Assembly (NCBI RefSeq): GCF_027923225.1
Contig: NZ_BSDI01000010.1
Coordinates: 1-64,000 of the forward strand
Origin: Phytohabitans aurantiacus
GTDB lineage: Bacteria; Actinomycetota; Actinomycetes; Mycobacteriales; Micromonosporaceae
Direction: 5' to 3'
Length of the DNA stretch: 64,000 nucleotides
The translations under genes were made by a program, and so were the position numbers. The notes beneath the pieces were generated by a model that was not told the DNA's origin, made no database searches, and saw only the letters and a program-made list of their open reading frames with translations. Position 1 is the stretch's first letter, and every line of letters starts with the position of its first letter. Positions 49,906-58,209 of the stretch are shown here, in pieces.

Positions 49906-51326
49906 GCCGGCACCGCCTCACGCTGCTGCGTACGCTGCTGCCGGTCCTCCAGCGCCGTGATCACGCGCTCGATGTCGGCCAGCTCCAGCTCCTTGGTGGA
50001 GCGGACCTCGCGGTCGAGGACCTTGGAGTAGATCCGCAGGCGGTTCTCGCGCTGACCCTCGCCGCTGTACCCCAGCTCGTTGAACAGGGCGAACATGCGC
50101 TTCTGGCGGCGGTCGATGTCCTTCTGGCTGGGCTGCGCCACGGCGGCCGGCTTGGGCTCCAGCTCGGCCGCGCGCCGGTCCAGCAGCGCGCCGATCTTCT
50201 CCGGGTCGCCGACCTCGTTGGTCACCTCAATGTCGGCGACCGCCGGGTGGTCGGCTCGCAACTTGTCGGCGGCCGCGCGAACGCTCACTGCGGTTCGCGT
50301 TGAGTCCAGCGCCCAGTCCCGCAGCTTGAGCGGGTCCGGACCGACCCTCGGCGCGACTCGCTCCGTGGCGGCGTCGTCCCCGGCCTGCTGGCTAGGCTCG
50401 ACCGGCGTCGACGCGGCGGATTCCGGCGGGGCAGCGGCCGGCGGGGTGGCCTGCCTGCCGAGGTGGACGATCAGCTCGCCCAGCGACACCGCCGCGCCGG
50501 CCGCGTCCAGCACCGGTGCGGCCAGCAAGCCAGCCGCACGGGCCTCGGTGTGCAGAGCGAGCAGCTCGGTGCGCGTCGCGCCGTCGGCCAGTGCGCGGGC
50601 CCGGAACTCCGCGACGGTCGGGCCGCCGGCTTCGCCCTCCTCCAACCACTCACGGATCGTGTGGCCGAAGTCCAGGCCCGGCTTCTGGATGACCGCGCCC
50701 GAGAGCTGCGGGCACCGGGACTTGCTGACGACGAGGGTGTTGGAGTCGTCGAGGGTGCCGACGACGTCGAACTCGTACTCGAGGCCCTCGCGCTGCTCGG
50801 CCTTCGTGCCGACCTTGACCATCTGCCGCTTGCCGTTGCGGCCCTCGCCCTCGACCCAGTCGTTCTTGACGCGAAGGGTGGCGATGATGTGGCCGGGGAA
50901 GGCCAGCATGGCCTCGATCATCTGGCGCTCGACCGGGCGCATGGCCTTCCAGCCAGACATGCCGTGGCCGCCGTCGCGCTTCCCCGCGCGGTCGACCTGC
51001 TCCAACATGCCGTCGGTGCCCATCCAGAAGTGCGAGAGGCTATCGATGATGGCGACGTCGATGCCCTGGTCGCCGGCGGCAGCGAGGGCGGCGATCAGGA
51101 AGCGGGGGTCGTAGCTGTCCAGCGGCAGGTGGCGGAACTTGAAGATGTGGGCGTACTTCGATGCAGAGCGGTGCTCGGTGTCGATCACGCCGATCTGGGT
51201 GCCGAGCGCCGACGCGATGGTCAGCGCGGTCCAGGTCTTGCCGCTGCCGGAGATGCCGTCGAGGGCGATCCGGGCCTTGGCTTCCTTCTTGGTGGCCTCG
51301 ACGAAGGTGAAGTTGGGCATGGTCAT
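49902..51326 (-). CDS. RecA-like AAA ATPase (Sak4-type recombinase)
   Basis: A 474-aa protein. Residues 1-230 are a RecA-like ATPase: Walker A DGISGSGKTWTA at 23-34, GVIDTEHRSASKY at 46-58, and Walker B VAIIDSLSH at 91-99. This fits the Sak4-like single-strand annealing ATPases of phages. The C-terminal 240 residues have a Pro/Ala-rich linker and a helical domain (QKRMFALFNELGYSGEGQRE), perhaps for partner binding. ATG at 51326 with GGAGGCAA upstream. Likely works with the helicase in recombination-dependent replication. Confidence 0.82.
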   Translation of the reverse strand: MTMPNFTFVEATKKEAKARIALDGISGSGKTWTALTIASALGTQIGVIDTEHRSASKYAHIFKFRHLPLDSYDPRFLIAALAAAGDQGIDVAIIDSLSHFWMGTDGMLEQVDRAGKRDGGHGMSGWKAMRPVERQMIEAMLAFPGHIIATLRVKNDWVEGEGRNGKRQMVKVGTKAEQREGLEYEFDVVGTLDDSNTLVVSKSRCPQLSGAVIQKPGLDFGHTIREWLEEGEAGGPTVAEFRARALADGATRTELLALHTEARAAGLLAAPVLDAAGAAVSLGELIVHLGRQATPPAAAPPESAASTPVEPSQQAGDDAATERVAPRVGPDPLKLRDWALDSTRTAVSVRAAADKLRADHPAVADIEVTNEVGDPEKIGALLDRRAAELEPKPAAVAQPSQKDIDRRQKRMFALFNELGYSGEGQRENRLRIYSKVLDREVRSTKELELADIERVITALEDRQQRTQQREAVPA

Positions 51327-51502
51327 CGGGTTGCCTCCGGGCTGGTCGTGACGGGCTGGGCAGCGAGCCACGCCTCGTAGGCGGCCACCTCAGCGGCGAC
51401 CTCCTCGGCGGTGCGGCCGCAGCCGCAGTCCTCGCCGGCGAAGACCTCGCCGCACGGCGCGAGCGGGATCGTGAACGTCCGCGGGACGGAGAAGTCGGTC
51501 AT
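51323..51502 (-). CDS. Small hypothetical protein upstream of the ATPase
   Basis: A 59-aa protein (MTDFSVPRTFTIPLAPCGEV..., AYEAWLAAQPVTTSPEATR) with a Cys-pair GEDCGCGR. It overlaps both neighbours by 3-4 bases (its ATG sits in the upstream stop), so it is a genuine operon member. Function unknown. Confidence 0.6.
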   Translation of the reverse strand: MTDFSVPRTFTIPLAPCGEVFAGEDCGCGRTAEEVAAEVAAYEAWLAAQPVTTSPEATR

Positions 51503-52227
51503 CAGGCACCGGCCTGGGTGTCACCGAGGATCGCGGCGAGGCGGCGGGCACCGACCGGTGGCATCCACCCGTCCGGCACCACGTGCAGTTCGACGGTGTC
51601 CTCGCGGTGATGCCCGCGGTACCTGCCCCGCACGATCGGCGGCACGGCGGCCGCGGCTTCGGTCAGGACCGCCAGATCAGGGCCGGTAACCGCCACACAG
51701 CGGCCGTCCACATCGGTGCAGGGCTCGCCTGGGTGCACCGTGGCGACGTGCGCCTCGACGATCGAGGCAGCCAGGTCGTCCACGGCGGGCGGCTGGATCA
51801 GGTCGCGCCAGCCGCCGGCGACGACACGCCGGTCGTCGGCCTCGTCGAGCGAGCGGCGGGCCCGGTCGACGGCGCTGGGCGTCCAGCCAAGCTCAAGGAT
51901 GCTGTGCCGCGCCTGGACCTCCGGCCGCTGGTGCTCGGCGCGGTGGACGTTCTCGGCGTACTCGTCGTCCCAGTCCAGGGCCTCGGGCAGGCCGTGTTTG
52001 GCCGCGAGGTGCATGCGCAGGTGGTGCGGGCTGTAGTCGCCGTCGAGGTCGGCCGGGCGTTCGGCGGCGGCCGCCGCGACCTCCGCGAGGTCGGCGGCCG
52101 GGGACCAGCCGATCGTGGCGCCGCCCCGGTGGACGATGAGCGGCTCGGGGCGGAGCATCCCGGCGATCGCGACGAGGATGCCGCCGCAGGTGAGGGCCAG
52201 GGCGAGGGTGATCTCGGTGGTCGGCAT
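51502..52227 (-). CDS. Membrane-anchored hypothetical protein
   Basis: A 241-aa protein with an N-terminal helix (ITLALALTCGGILVAIAGML) and a long soluble part (HHLRMHLAAKHGLPEALDWD; VHRAEHQRPEVQARHSILEL). ATG at 52227 follows AAGGAG by 8 bases; an in-frame GTG is at 52233. Early operon; function unknown. Confidence 0.6.
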   Translation of the reverse strand: MPTTEITLALALTCGGILVAIAGMLRPEPLIVHRGGATIGWSPAADLAEVAAAAAERPADLDGDYSPHHLRMHLAAKHGLPEALDWDDEYAENVHRAEHQRPEVQARHSILELGWTPSAVDRARRSLDEADDRRVVAGGWRDLIQPPAVDDLAASIVEAHVATVHPGEPCTDVDGRCVAVTGPDLAVLTEAAAAVPPIVRGRYRGHHREDTVELHVVPDGWMPPVGARRLAAILGDTQAGA

Positions 52228-52229
52228 CG

Positions 52230-52637
52230 TCACTGCTCCTTGGGCTTGGTGCGGCGCGGGTAGATGGCCATGCCGTGCGGCCCCGGCGGTTCCGGCGCGG
52301 GCTGCTGCGGCTCGTCGACGACCGGCGGCTCAATGGCCGGCTCGTCGGCCACTGGGAGCGCGTCGAGGTCGCGCCGGACGGCGGTCTCCAGGTCCTCGGG
52401 TACCGGCGTCGGCCGGGTCGCCTCGACGAGCGCGTCCAGTTCGCCCTGGTAGCCGGCGATCTGCTCCCGTTGCCGGGCGATCCAGACGCGCTGCCGGCCG
52501 TGCAGGGCGAGCATCGTGGCGTAGCGGCGCCGGGCGAGGTCGCGCTGGCGAGCCAGGTGGAGCGCGATGAACAGGACGACGATCGACCACACGGTCATGG
52601 CGATCAGGCCGGCGAGGTAGATGTCCGCGTCGCTCAT
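52230..52637 (-). CDS. Membrane-anchored coiled-coil protein
   Basis: A 135-aa protein: an N-terminal transmembrane helix (YLAGLIAMTVWSIVVLFIAL), a basic coiled coil (RQRDLARRRYATMLALHGRQ), then a Pro-rich tail. Topology (N-out anchor, cytoplasmic tail) resembles phage membrane anchors for replication or superinfection proteins; unproven. Confidence 0.6.
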   Translation of the reverse strand: MSDADIYLAGLIAMTVWSIVVLFIALHLARQRDLARRRYATMLALHGRQRVWIARQREQIAGYQGELDALVEATRPTPVPEDLETAVRRDLDALPVADEPAIEPPVVDEPQQPAPEPPGPHGMAIYPRRTKPKEQ

Positions 52638-53161
52638 CGGGCACCGCCGGTGTACCGGGTGATGGTCTTCGCGTCGGCGTGGCCGTCGATCTTGTCGACC
52701 ATCTCGACGAGGGCCGGCTCGCGTTGCGGCGCCGGCTCCTCGGCCGCGCGGAGCCTCTCGACCTCCGCACGCAACCGGTCGTTCTCCGCCCGCAGCCGGG
52801 CCGTGGTATCCCGCTTCGTCTCGGGGCGCGGCACCGAGGTATCGACAGTGACCGAGATGTTGCCGATCCGGGTCCGCGCCTTGTACTCCGAGACGTGGGT
52901 GCTGCTCTCGGTCTTGGCTTGCGCCTCGAAGAGGTTGGCGAGGATGTCGACGACCGGCTTGGTGCGGTCGGCGGCCTCGGCGTTGCCGCTGACCTGGATG
53001 AAGATGTGGGCGATGTTCAGGCGCGGCGGCATCTGACCGTCGGTCGCGAGATCGGCCAGGGCGGCGAGGCGGTCGGCGATGTCGTGCAGGTTCTTGGCAA
53101 CGCCGGCGTAGTAGTCGAAGCCGGTCTGGAACCTCGGGTCCGGCGTGTTGGTCTCGGGCAT
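52634..53161 (-). CDS. Coiled-coil early protein
   Basis: A 175-aa soluble protein. The N-terminal 60 residues are helical (FDYYAGVAKNLHDIADRLAA), the middle strand-rich (RTRIGNISVTVDTSVPRPET), and residues about 118-145 form a coiled coil (RLRAENDRLRAEVERLRA). ATG with AGGGAGG upstream. Unknown function. Confidence 0.6.
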   Translation of the reverse strand: MPETNTPDPRFQTGFDYYAGVAKNLHDIADRLAALADLATDGQMPPRLNIAHIFIQVSGNAEAADRTKPVVDILANLFEAQAKTESSTHVSEYKARTRIGNISVTVDTSVPRPETKRDTTARLRAENDRLRAEVERLRAAEEPAPQREPALVEMVDKIDGHADAKTITRYTGGAR

Positions 53162-53278
53162 TGGTACCCTCCCTGGTGTCTGGCGCCTCCGACTGGCCGC
53201 GAACCTTGTCCGGGGGCGCTGGTTTTTTTGGTGGCCGGCCCGGCCGCCTGCCGAGCGGGGCGGCGGCAGGGCCGGGGT

Positions 53279-53566
53279 CTACGCCGCCGGTTTCGCGGCG
53301 CGCTTCTTGGCCGATGCGAGCGCCATCCGCCTCATGTGCGCGGCCTGGAGCCGCTTGACGGCGGCCTCCAGCTCGTTCGGCGACAGCACGCCGTCCGGGT
53401 CGGCCTCGGCCTCCCAGCGCCTCCGCATCGCGGCTCGCGCCGGGGCGAGCGCGGCGGTGCGGGCGTCGCGGCTGTTGACGCGCGACCAGCGGGTGAGTGA
53501 GCCGATGGCGGACGCGAGCCGGTGCTGCGACTCGGGCATGGACGCGAAGCCCTGTCCGGCGGCCAT
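53279..53566 (-). CDS. Small helical hypothetical protein
   Basis: A 95-aa highly basic, helical protein (APARAAMRRRWEAEADPDGV; ELEAAVKRLQAAHMRRM). It begins directly at the stop of the Cro-like gene (shared base), so it is the second gene of the lytic operon. A gap of 117 bases with a T7 run follows. Possibly DNA-binding. Confidence 0.55.
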   Translation of the reverse strand: MAAGQGFASMPESQHRLASAIGSLTRWSRVNSRDARTAALAPARAAMRRRWEAEADPDGVLSPNELEAAVKRLQAAHMRRMALASAKKRAAKPAA

Positions 53567-53820
53567 CAGGCGGCCACTTTCTGGCCGTCAGCGCGGAAGG
53601 CGCGCCGGTCGGCAGGCTGGAGCACCCGCACGAGGGCTGCGTGCACCTGCGCGCTGCATCGCGGCGAGATGCCGCGTTCCAGCTTCGAGATGTACGCCTT
53701 GCCGACCCCGACACGGGCGGCCACCTGAACGGTGGAGAGCCCGCGGTCGAGTCGGACTTCGCGGAGCGCGTCACCGTTGATCTTGATGAACGCCTCGGCG
53801 CGAGACTTGCGCTGTGACAT
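53566..53820 (-). CDS. Cro-like XRE regulator, first gene of the lytic operon
   Basis: An 84-aa single-domain helix-turn-helix protein: ALREVRLDRGLSTVQVAARV, then GVGKAYISKLERGISPR. It is divergent from the repressor, opening the leftward lytic programme, so a Cro or anti-repressor role is likely. Its promoter places the start point at or next to the ATG, suggesting a leaderless mRNA. Confidence 0.75.
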   Translation of the reverse strand: MSQRKSRAEAFIKINGDALREVRLDRGLSTVQVAARVGVGKAYISKLERGISPRCSAQVHAALVRVLQPADRRAFRADGQKVAA

Positions 53821-53823
53821 GAG

Positions 53824-53984
53824 GGAAACTGTAGGAAACTGTGGATCGACTGTCAACAGGAATCTACAGGAACCACAGAACTGTGCCCTGAGCTGGAATG
53901 AGTGAGTGTCCGTTTAGATTCACGGCGACAGATTCATGTCCGCATGGGGGCTGGCCTCTTCGGTTTCCTACAGGTTCCTGTCAT
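53824..53984. promoter_or_regulatory. Decamer-phased operators of the lysogeny switch
   Basis: Three pairs of GGAA-type half-sites, each pair spaced exactly 10 bases: GGAAACTGT at 53824 and 53834 (over the PL -10), ACAGGAA at 53856 and 53866 (at and upstream of the -35), and TTCCT in the reverse direction at 53965 and 53975 (ahead of the repressor gene). The one-turn spacing suggests repressor bound on one face of the helix. Confidence 0.6.
53828..53856 (-). promoter_or_regulatory. Leftward lytic promoter (PL), probably leaderless
   Basis: Read leftward: TTGACA (plus-strand 53851-53856), 17 bases, TACAGT (plus-strand 53828-53833), then 7 bases to the ATG at 53820. Both hexamers fit the consensus well. 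The distance predicts transcription from the A of the start codon. Confidence 0.75.
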
Positions 53985-54036
53985 GCTGGGGAGGGCTGTG
54001 GGTCAATCACCCCAAGTTGGCGAGGGAGGAGGCAGA

Positions 54037-54516
54037 GTGCCTAGGCAATTGACGCCTAAGGAGCGCTCGGCAGTCGCCGACCTGGTACGGCGGTCACGCG
54101 GCAGGCAAAGCCAGGAGGCGATGGCCGAGCGTGCGCCTATGAGCCCGGTGACGTGGGGCAAGGTGGAGGCGGGCGAGGCGGTTCGCCTTAACACGTACGC
54201 AGGGATAGAGCGAGCGTTTGGCTGGTCTACCGGGGCAATCGAGCACTTCGTCGCTACTGGCGACGAGCCAATCGGGGGACGACGCGTCTGGCTTGAGCCG
54301 TGGGCGCCTGGCCTCATGATCGACATGGCGCTGGGTGTAGATCGCGATCCAGCGGTCAAGGTGGATCTCGTTTGGATCATTCGTTCCGGTGGCAACCCAA
54401 TCGACATGATCTTGGAGCTGGACCGCGATGATCACCACAAGGTGGAAGTGCTCGCCGCTTATCGCGACATAGAAAAGCAAGTCCGCTATCTAGCATCGAC
54501 CCAGAAGGGCGCCTGA
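54037..54516 (+). CDS. CI-like immunity repressor
   Basis: A 159-aa protein. The N-terminal XRE-like HTH (KERSAVADLVRRSRGRQSQE, then MSPVTWGKVEAGEAVRLNTY) is followed by a C-terminal domain (WLEPWAPGLMIDMALGVD; IDMILELDRDDHHKVEVLA), with no LexA-type Ser/Lys protease motif seen. GTG at 54037 has GAGGAGG upstream; the frame is open earlier, but the HTH then starts far inside. It lies alone, pointing to attR, divergent from the Cro-like gene. Confidence 0.75.
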   Translation: MPRQLTPKERSAVADLVRRSRGRQSQEAMAERAPMSPVTWGKVEAGEAVRLNTYAGIERAFGWSTGAIEHFVATGDEPIGGRRVWLEPWAPGLMIDMALGVDRDPAVKVDLVWIIRSGGNPIDMILELDRDDHHKVEVLAAYRDIEKQVRYLASTQKGA

Positions 54517-54530
54517 CAAGGGCGTTCAGG

Positions 54531-54547
54531 GAGAATCCGCTTAACGC
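54531..54547 (+). promoter_or_regulatory. Candidate integrase arm-type site, right
   Basis: GAGAATCCGCTTAACGC, 15 of 17 identical to 11762-11778, 62 bases before the right core. Confidence 0.5.
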
Positions 54548-54609
54548 GTTTGAGGATGCGGCGCGCTAGCGTAAGACCAGCAAAGCAACGACGCTCACAG
54601 CGTTTCCTG

Positions 54610-54654
54610 CTTGTAAGCGGAGGGTCGCCGGTTCGAGTCCGGCCGGGGGCTCCA
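54610..54654. other. attR core (45 bp)
   Basis: An exact copy of the 3' 45 bases of the tRNA-Thr. The upstream bases do not complete the acceptor or anticodon stem, so this is a remnant, not a second tRNA. Confidence 0.93.
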
Positions 54655-55150
54655 CTCCATTTAGTGCCCCGGTCCGCGCCAGTCGCGGACCGTTTGCTCC
54701 CGCGGGCACCGCGGCGGCCGGCGGCTCGCCAGGGCTCGCCGAAATCCCCGGCCCCCGCTGCCGGGTCCGCGCGCCCAAACCTCGACCCCGCACCGCGCGG
54801 GTCGTGGATACGCGGAGGGTGAGGCCGCGGGAGCAACGGCATGGCCCACGTCGAACGTCGCGGTAGCTCGCCTCAGGGTCGGCGTGGGGACGACTTCGGG
54901 GATATTGCTGCCTCAAGCCTGGTCGGACGGCGCTAAATCCCCGAACATGCGGCATCCCCCGCCGGCGCACCGGCGTGAAGCCCGAGCCAAGTGTGACCGC
55001 GTGCCGTCCGGTCGCCGATCAAGGGCGATCGCATGGATCAAGGGCGTATGCACGCGGTTTTGAGATCGAACCGTGTGCGTTTGCCCTTGATCGGCGTGCT
55101 GGGCGCGGCGACACGCCGTCGCGGGCGGGGAGCGCGTGCGGGGGAAAAGG
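54655..55150. other. Host gap after attR with a palindromic repeat
   Basis: About 500 bases with no convincing gene. The only marked structure is the 57-bp palindrome at 55036-55092, plus a half-copy (GATCAAGGGCG) at 55017-55027. Confidence 0.5.
55036..55092. repeat. Dispersed 57-bp palindromic element, copy A
   Basis: Arms begin GATCAAGGGCGTATGCACG and end GTGCGTTTGCCCTTGATC, about 24 bases each. It has the same length and nearly the same arms as copy B at 62814-62870. Confidence 0.7.
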
Positions 55151-55180
55151 CCGGTGGCGGGGCCGAAGCCCCGCCACCGG
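55151..55180 (-). terminator. Terminator of the secreted-protein gene
   Basis: CCGGTGGCGGGGC pairs with GCCCCGCCACCGG (13 bp) around CGAA, 16 bases after the leftward stop at 55196, followed on the minus strand by a CCTTTTCC tract. Confidence 0.8.
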
Positions 55181-55195
55181 TTTGTATCGGGTTGC

Positions 55196-56308
55196 TCAGA
55201 TGTCCATGTGCTTCATGCCGGGCATGCCCGCCAGCGTGCCGTTGGTCGGCAGGATGGTGGTCAGGTTGCTGATGTCGCCGATGAGCGGCAGGCCGACGCT
55301 GGCTGCCTCGGCGTAGTCGGCGTCTTCACCCGCGACCGGGCGGTCGGTGGTGCTGTGCCGCTTGGTGCGGGTCTGGCTGCTGTCGTCGTCGGCCGGCAGC
55401 GTGGTGGCGCCACCCATGCCGGGCAGGCCGAGCGAGCCGAGCGCGCTCACGACGGGGATGTCGTTCGTCGGGTTGTCGGCCGCACCGGGGACGCCCTTGA
55501 GGTTCAGGTCGCCGACCAGCGGCAGCGTGGCCACCGGAGGCAGCGCCTCGGGCTGGAACAGCTCGGGGCTCTGCGCGACCATCGCGTCACCGATGAGCGC
55601 CGGCACCATGTTCGATGCCTGCCCGCTGGTCGACTTGGCGAAGCCGTTCGCGTTGCCCTTCGCGGCCTTGTGCGTGGCCACGGTGGGGATCGCGTCGGCG
55701 GGCATGACGCCGAGCGCGGCGGGCAGGGCCGCGCCGGCCCGCGATGCGTCCACATCGGACGTAGCGGGCACGAGGTTGTGCACGTCGCCGGCGTTGGCGC
55801 TGATGCCGTTGCCGCCGTTGAGGATCGACTGGGTCGTACCGGCCACGCCGAGCGCGTCGACCGCACGGCCCGCGCCGATGGTGTCGGTGAAGGTGCCAGC
55901 GACCGGCAGCGTCGAGATGAGCTGCGGCTTCTCGGTCAGCCCGGCCTCGTTGTCGAGCGAGGCGGTGCCGAGAAGCGACGGGTTGATGGCGGCGGTCGGC
56001 GACGACGGCGCCGAGCCGAGGAAGCCGAGGTCGCGAGTCGGCGCGACGTCGCCCTTCAGGTTAGAGAGCTGGCCCCGCATCATGATGTCGGGCGAGGCGG
56101 CCGGGGCGTTGGGCCCAAGGGCGACCTGCGAGATCTGGCCCCCGTTGGGGGTGAAGAAGTCGTCGAGCAGGCCCTGCAGCTCCAACGGGTCCGTTGCCGG
56201 GGTGGCGTCGACGTCCTCCGCCTGGGCCGCGCCGCCGCCGAGCAGCAGGAAGCCGCCGGCGACGCCGACCGTCCCGACTGCGCGATAGAACCACTTGTTC
56301 ATGTCCAT
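55196..56308 (-). CDS. Secreted protein of unknown function
   Basis: A 370-aa exported protein. The signal peptide has core GTVGVAGGFLLLGGGAAQAED, cleaved near residue 30. The mature part is low in cysteine and repeats short motifs of the form (T)LP-V/I-x-G (TLPVAGTFTDT; PLVGDLNLKGVPG; PLIGDISNLTTILP). No enzyme motif is visible. Similar Gly/Leu/Pro-rich secreted proteins are frequent in actinomycetes and may be cell-surface components. Own terminator, monocistronic. Confidence 0.75.
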   Translation of the reverse strand: MDMNKWFYRAVGTVGVAGGFLLLGGGAAQAEDVDATPATDPLELQGLLDDFFTPNGGQISQVALGPNAPAASPDIMMRGQLSNLKGDVAPTRDLGFLGSAPSSPTAAINPSLLGTASLDNEAGLTEKPQLISTLPVAGTFTDTIGAGRAVDALGVAGTTQSILNGGNGISANAGDVHNLVPATSDVDASRAGAALPAALGVMPADAIPTVATHKAAKGNANGFAKSTSGQASNMVPALIGDAMVAQSPELFQPEALPPVATLPLVGDLNLKGVPGAADNPTNDIPVVSALGSLGLPGMGGATTLPADDDSSQTRTKRHSTTDRPVAGEDADYAEAASVGLPLIGDISNLTTILPTNGTLAGMPGMKHMDI

Positions 56309-56442
56309 CCATTCAGGTGCTTACCGGTAGCACCGCGCAATAGGTGCTAAGTACGCCAAAGTGGTCAACGACGCTTGTCCAAAACCGTTCCTGGCTCCGT
56401 CGAACTTCATGATCGTTGATCGCGCTGGCTACCATCCCGGTC

Positions 56443-58209
56443 ATGTCGGTGGACCCGTGGCGAAACAGGGCCCGACGCGCGGTCGCCGCACGCTTGCGCC
56501 CCAACGGCGAAACGCGTCCCCACTACGTCGTCTGTGGAAACGACGCGCTGACCTACCGGTTGGTGAAAGAGCTGGTGTCGGCGTCCGCCGGTTGGGTGAC
56601 GGTCATCGTGCCCAACAAGCGGCGCTCCGAAGTGGCCGACCTCGCGCGCATCAAGGGAATCCAGATCATCCGGGCCGACCGGCTCACCGAGGAGACGTTC
56701 CGCGCGGCCGGGCTCGCCGGTGCCGAATGCCTCGCTCTCGTGCACCAGGACGACGTGGGCAACATCCACGCCGCCCTTTGCGCACAGGCGGTGGAGCCAC
56801 GGATACGGCTGGTCATGCGCATCTTCAGCAGCCGGCTGGGTAGCGGCGTGAAGCGGCTCTTCGCCGACTGCGAGGTGATGTCCGACTCGGCGATGGCCGC
56901 GCCCGCGTTCGTGGCGGCGGCGCTGGGTGAGCCGGCACCGACGCATTTCCGGCACGCGGGCCGCACCCTGTACGTGGCAAGGCGCGAAGACGTACGCGCT
57001 GACACCGTCGTGTGTGGCCTCGCCGATACCCGGCAACGCAACAATCCCCGGGTGCTGCCGGCCAATCCGGGCGACGCTGACCTGGTACTGGCCGAAGCCA
57101 CCGGCCAGCCGTCGGGCACCGTGCTCGCCGCGCGCAAGCTGGCACGGCAACGCCGCCGCCGTCGGCCGGTAGCCGCCGTCGTACGTGGCCTGCGCGCGTT
57201 CGTGAACCGGAAGACCGGTGTCGCCACGATCGCGGTACTGGCCGTCGTGGCGATCTTCGGCACGCTGCTCGCCCGCACGCAGGACCTGGAGCTGTGGAAG
57301 GCGCTCTACTTCGTCCTCCTCACCACGATCACCGGCTCCGACGTCGAGCTGGATACCGGCTGGGGCGTACAGGTCATGCAGGTGATCCTCACCGTGGCTG
57401 GGCTGGCGCTGATACCGCTGATCACCGCCGCCGTCGTCGAGGCCGTCGTGAACACCCGCCTGGCGCTCAACGTCGGCCGGTTGCGTACCCCGCGCCTCGA
57501 CCACGTCGTCGTGGTGGGCCTCGGCAACGTCGGCACCCGGGTGATCCGGCAGCTCAACGACCTCGGTGTCGAGGTGGTTGCGATCGACAAGGACCCGGAA
57601 GCGCGGGGCGCCGCCGTGGCGCGTCAACTGGAGATCCCGCTGATCGTCGGCGACGTGGCCCAGGAGGAGGTACTGCGTTCCGCCTCGGTCGAGACCTGCC
57701 AGGCCCTCGTGGTGGTGTCCACCGACGACGTGTCCAACCTGCAGGCCGCGCTCCACGGGCGCGCGCTCCGGGCCGACCTGCGCGTGGTCATGCGCCTCTT
57801 CGACGGTGACCTCGCCAAACGCATCCAGCGCGCCTTCAACATCGCGGTCTCGCGGAGCGTGTCGTACCTGGCCGCACCCTCGTTCGCCGCCGCGATGATG
57901 AACCGCGACGTGATCGCCACCATCCCCGTCGACCGGCACGCACTTCTGGTCGCCGAGGTGCCGGTCGCGCACGGCTCAGCCCTCGACGGCAAGGTGATCG
58001 GCCAGGCGACCCGCCCCGACGCGGTACGGGTGATCGCGCTGCACAAGTTTGGTGAGCCGCGGCCGATCTGGAGCCCCCAGACGGCGTACCGGGTCCAAGG
58101 CGGCGACCGGCTCACCGTGGTGGCCCGCCGGGCCGGCCTAGGCTGGCTCGTCAAGCAGACGATGCCAGCCCCTCCGGAGATGACCGCCCCTACGAAACCG
58201 CCTGCGTGA
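56443..58209 (+). CDS. RCK-pore-RCK ion channel protein
   Basis: A 588-aa membrane protein. An N-terminal TrkA-N/RCK domain (HYVVCGNDALTYRLVKEL at 27-44) comes first. A two-helix pore module follows: first helix about 259-277, pore loop LLTTITGSDVEL at 292-303, second helix about 310-335. A second NAD-binding RCK domain (HVVVVGLGNVGTRVIRQLND at 354-373) and a TrkA-C-like tail complete it. In ordinary K+ channels the pore comes before the RCKs and the filter reads TVGYG; here it reads TITGSD. ATG at 56443 or TTG at 56416 could start it. Monovalent cation or calcium-linked transport is possible. Confidence 0.75.
   Translation: MSVDPWRNRARRAVAARLRPNGETRPHYVVCGNDALTYRLVKELVSASAGWVTVIVPNKRRSEVADLARIKGIQIIRADRLTEETFRAAGLAGAECLALVHQDDVGNIHAALCAQAVEPRIRLVMRIFSSRLGSGVKRLFADCEVMSDSAMAAPAFVAAALGEPAPTHFRHAGRTLYVARREDVRADTVVCGLADTRQRNNPRVLPANPGDADLVLAEATGQPSGTVLAARKLARQRRRRRPVAAVVRGLRAFVNRKTGVATIAVLAVVAIFGTLLARTQDLELWKALYFVLLTTITGSDVELDTGWGVQVMQVILTVAGLALIPLITAAVVEAVVNTRLALNVGRLRTPRLDHVVVVGLGNVGTRVIRQLNDLGVEVVAIDKDPEARGAAVARQLEIPLIVGDVAQEEVLRSASVETCQALVVVSTDDVSNLQAALHGRALRADLRVVMRLFDGDLAKRIQRAFNIAVSRSVSYLAAPSFAAAMMNRDVIATIPVDRHALLVAEVPVAHGSALDGKVIGQATRPDAVRVIALHKFGEPRPIWSPQTAYRVQGGDRLTVVARRAGLGWLVKQTMPAPPEMTAPTKPPA

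Larger units (their letters stand above)
11653..54654. mobile_element. Intact temperate siphovirus prophage integrated in tRNA-Thr
   Basis: The element is bounded by an exact 45-bp repeat, one copy in the tRNA-Thr 3' end and one at its right end. Within its 43.0 kb lie integrase, repressor/Cro switch, replication genes, both terminase subunits, portal, scaffold, capsid, tail tube, tape measure, endolysin and holin, with no broken core gene seen. Gene order of the leftward module is that of a long-tailed siphovirus. The left arm carries AICE-like genes. Whether it can still be induced cannot be read from the sequence. Confidence 0.93.

Noticed and set aside
53223..53229. T7 run in the gap 53162-53278 as a frameshift or broken gene
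   Set aside because: No frame on either side joins across it into a recognisable protein; it lies in an intergenic stretch.
54610..54654. Possible second tRNA-Thr at the right end of the prophage
   Set aside because: Only the 3' 45 bases are present; the upstream bases do not form the acceptor 5' strand, D arm or complete anticodon stem, so it is the attR remnant.
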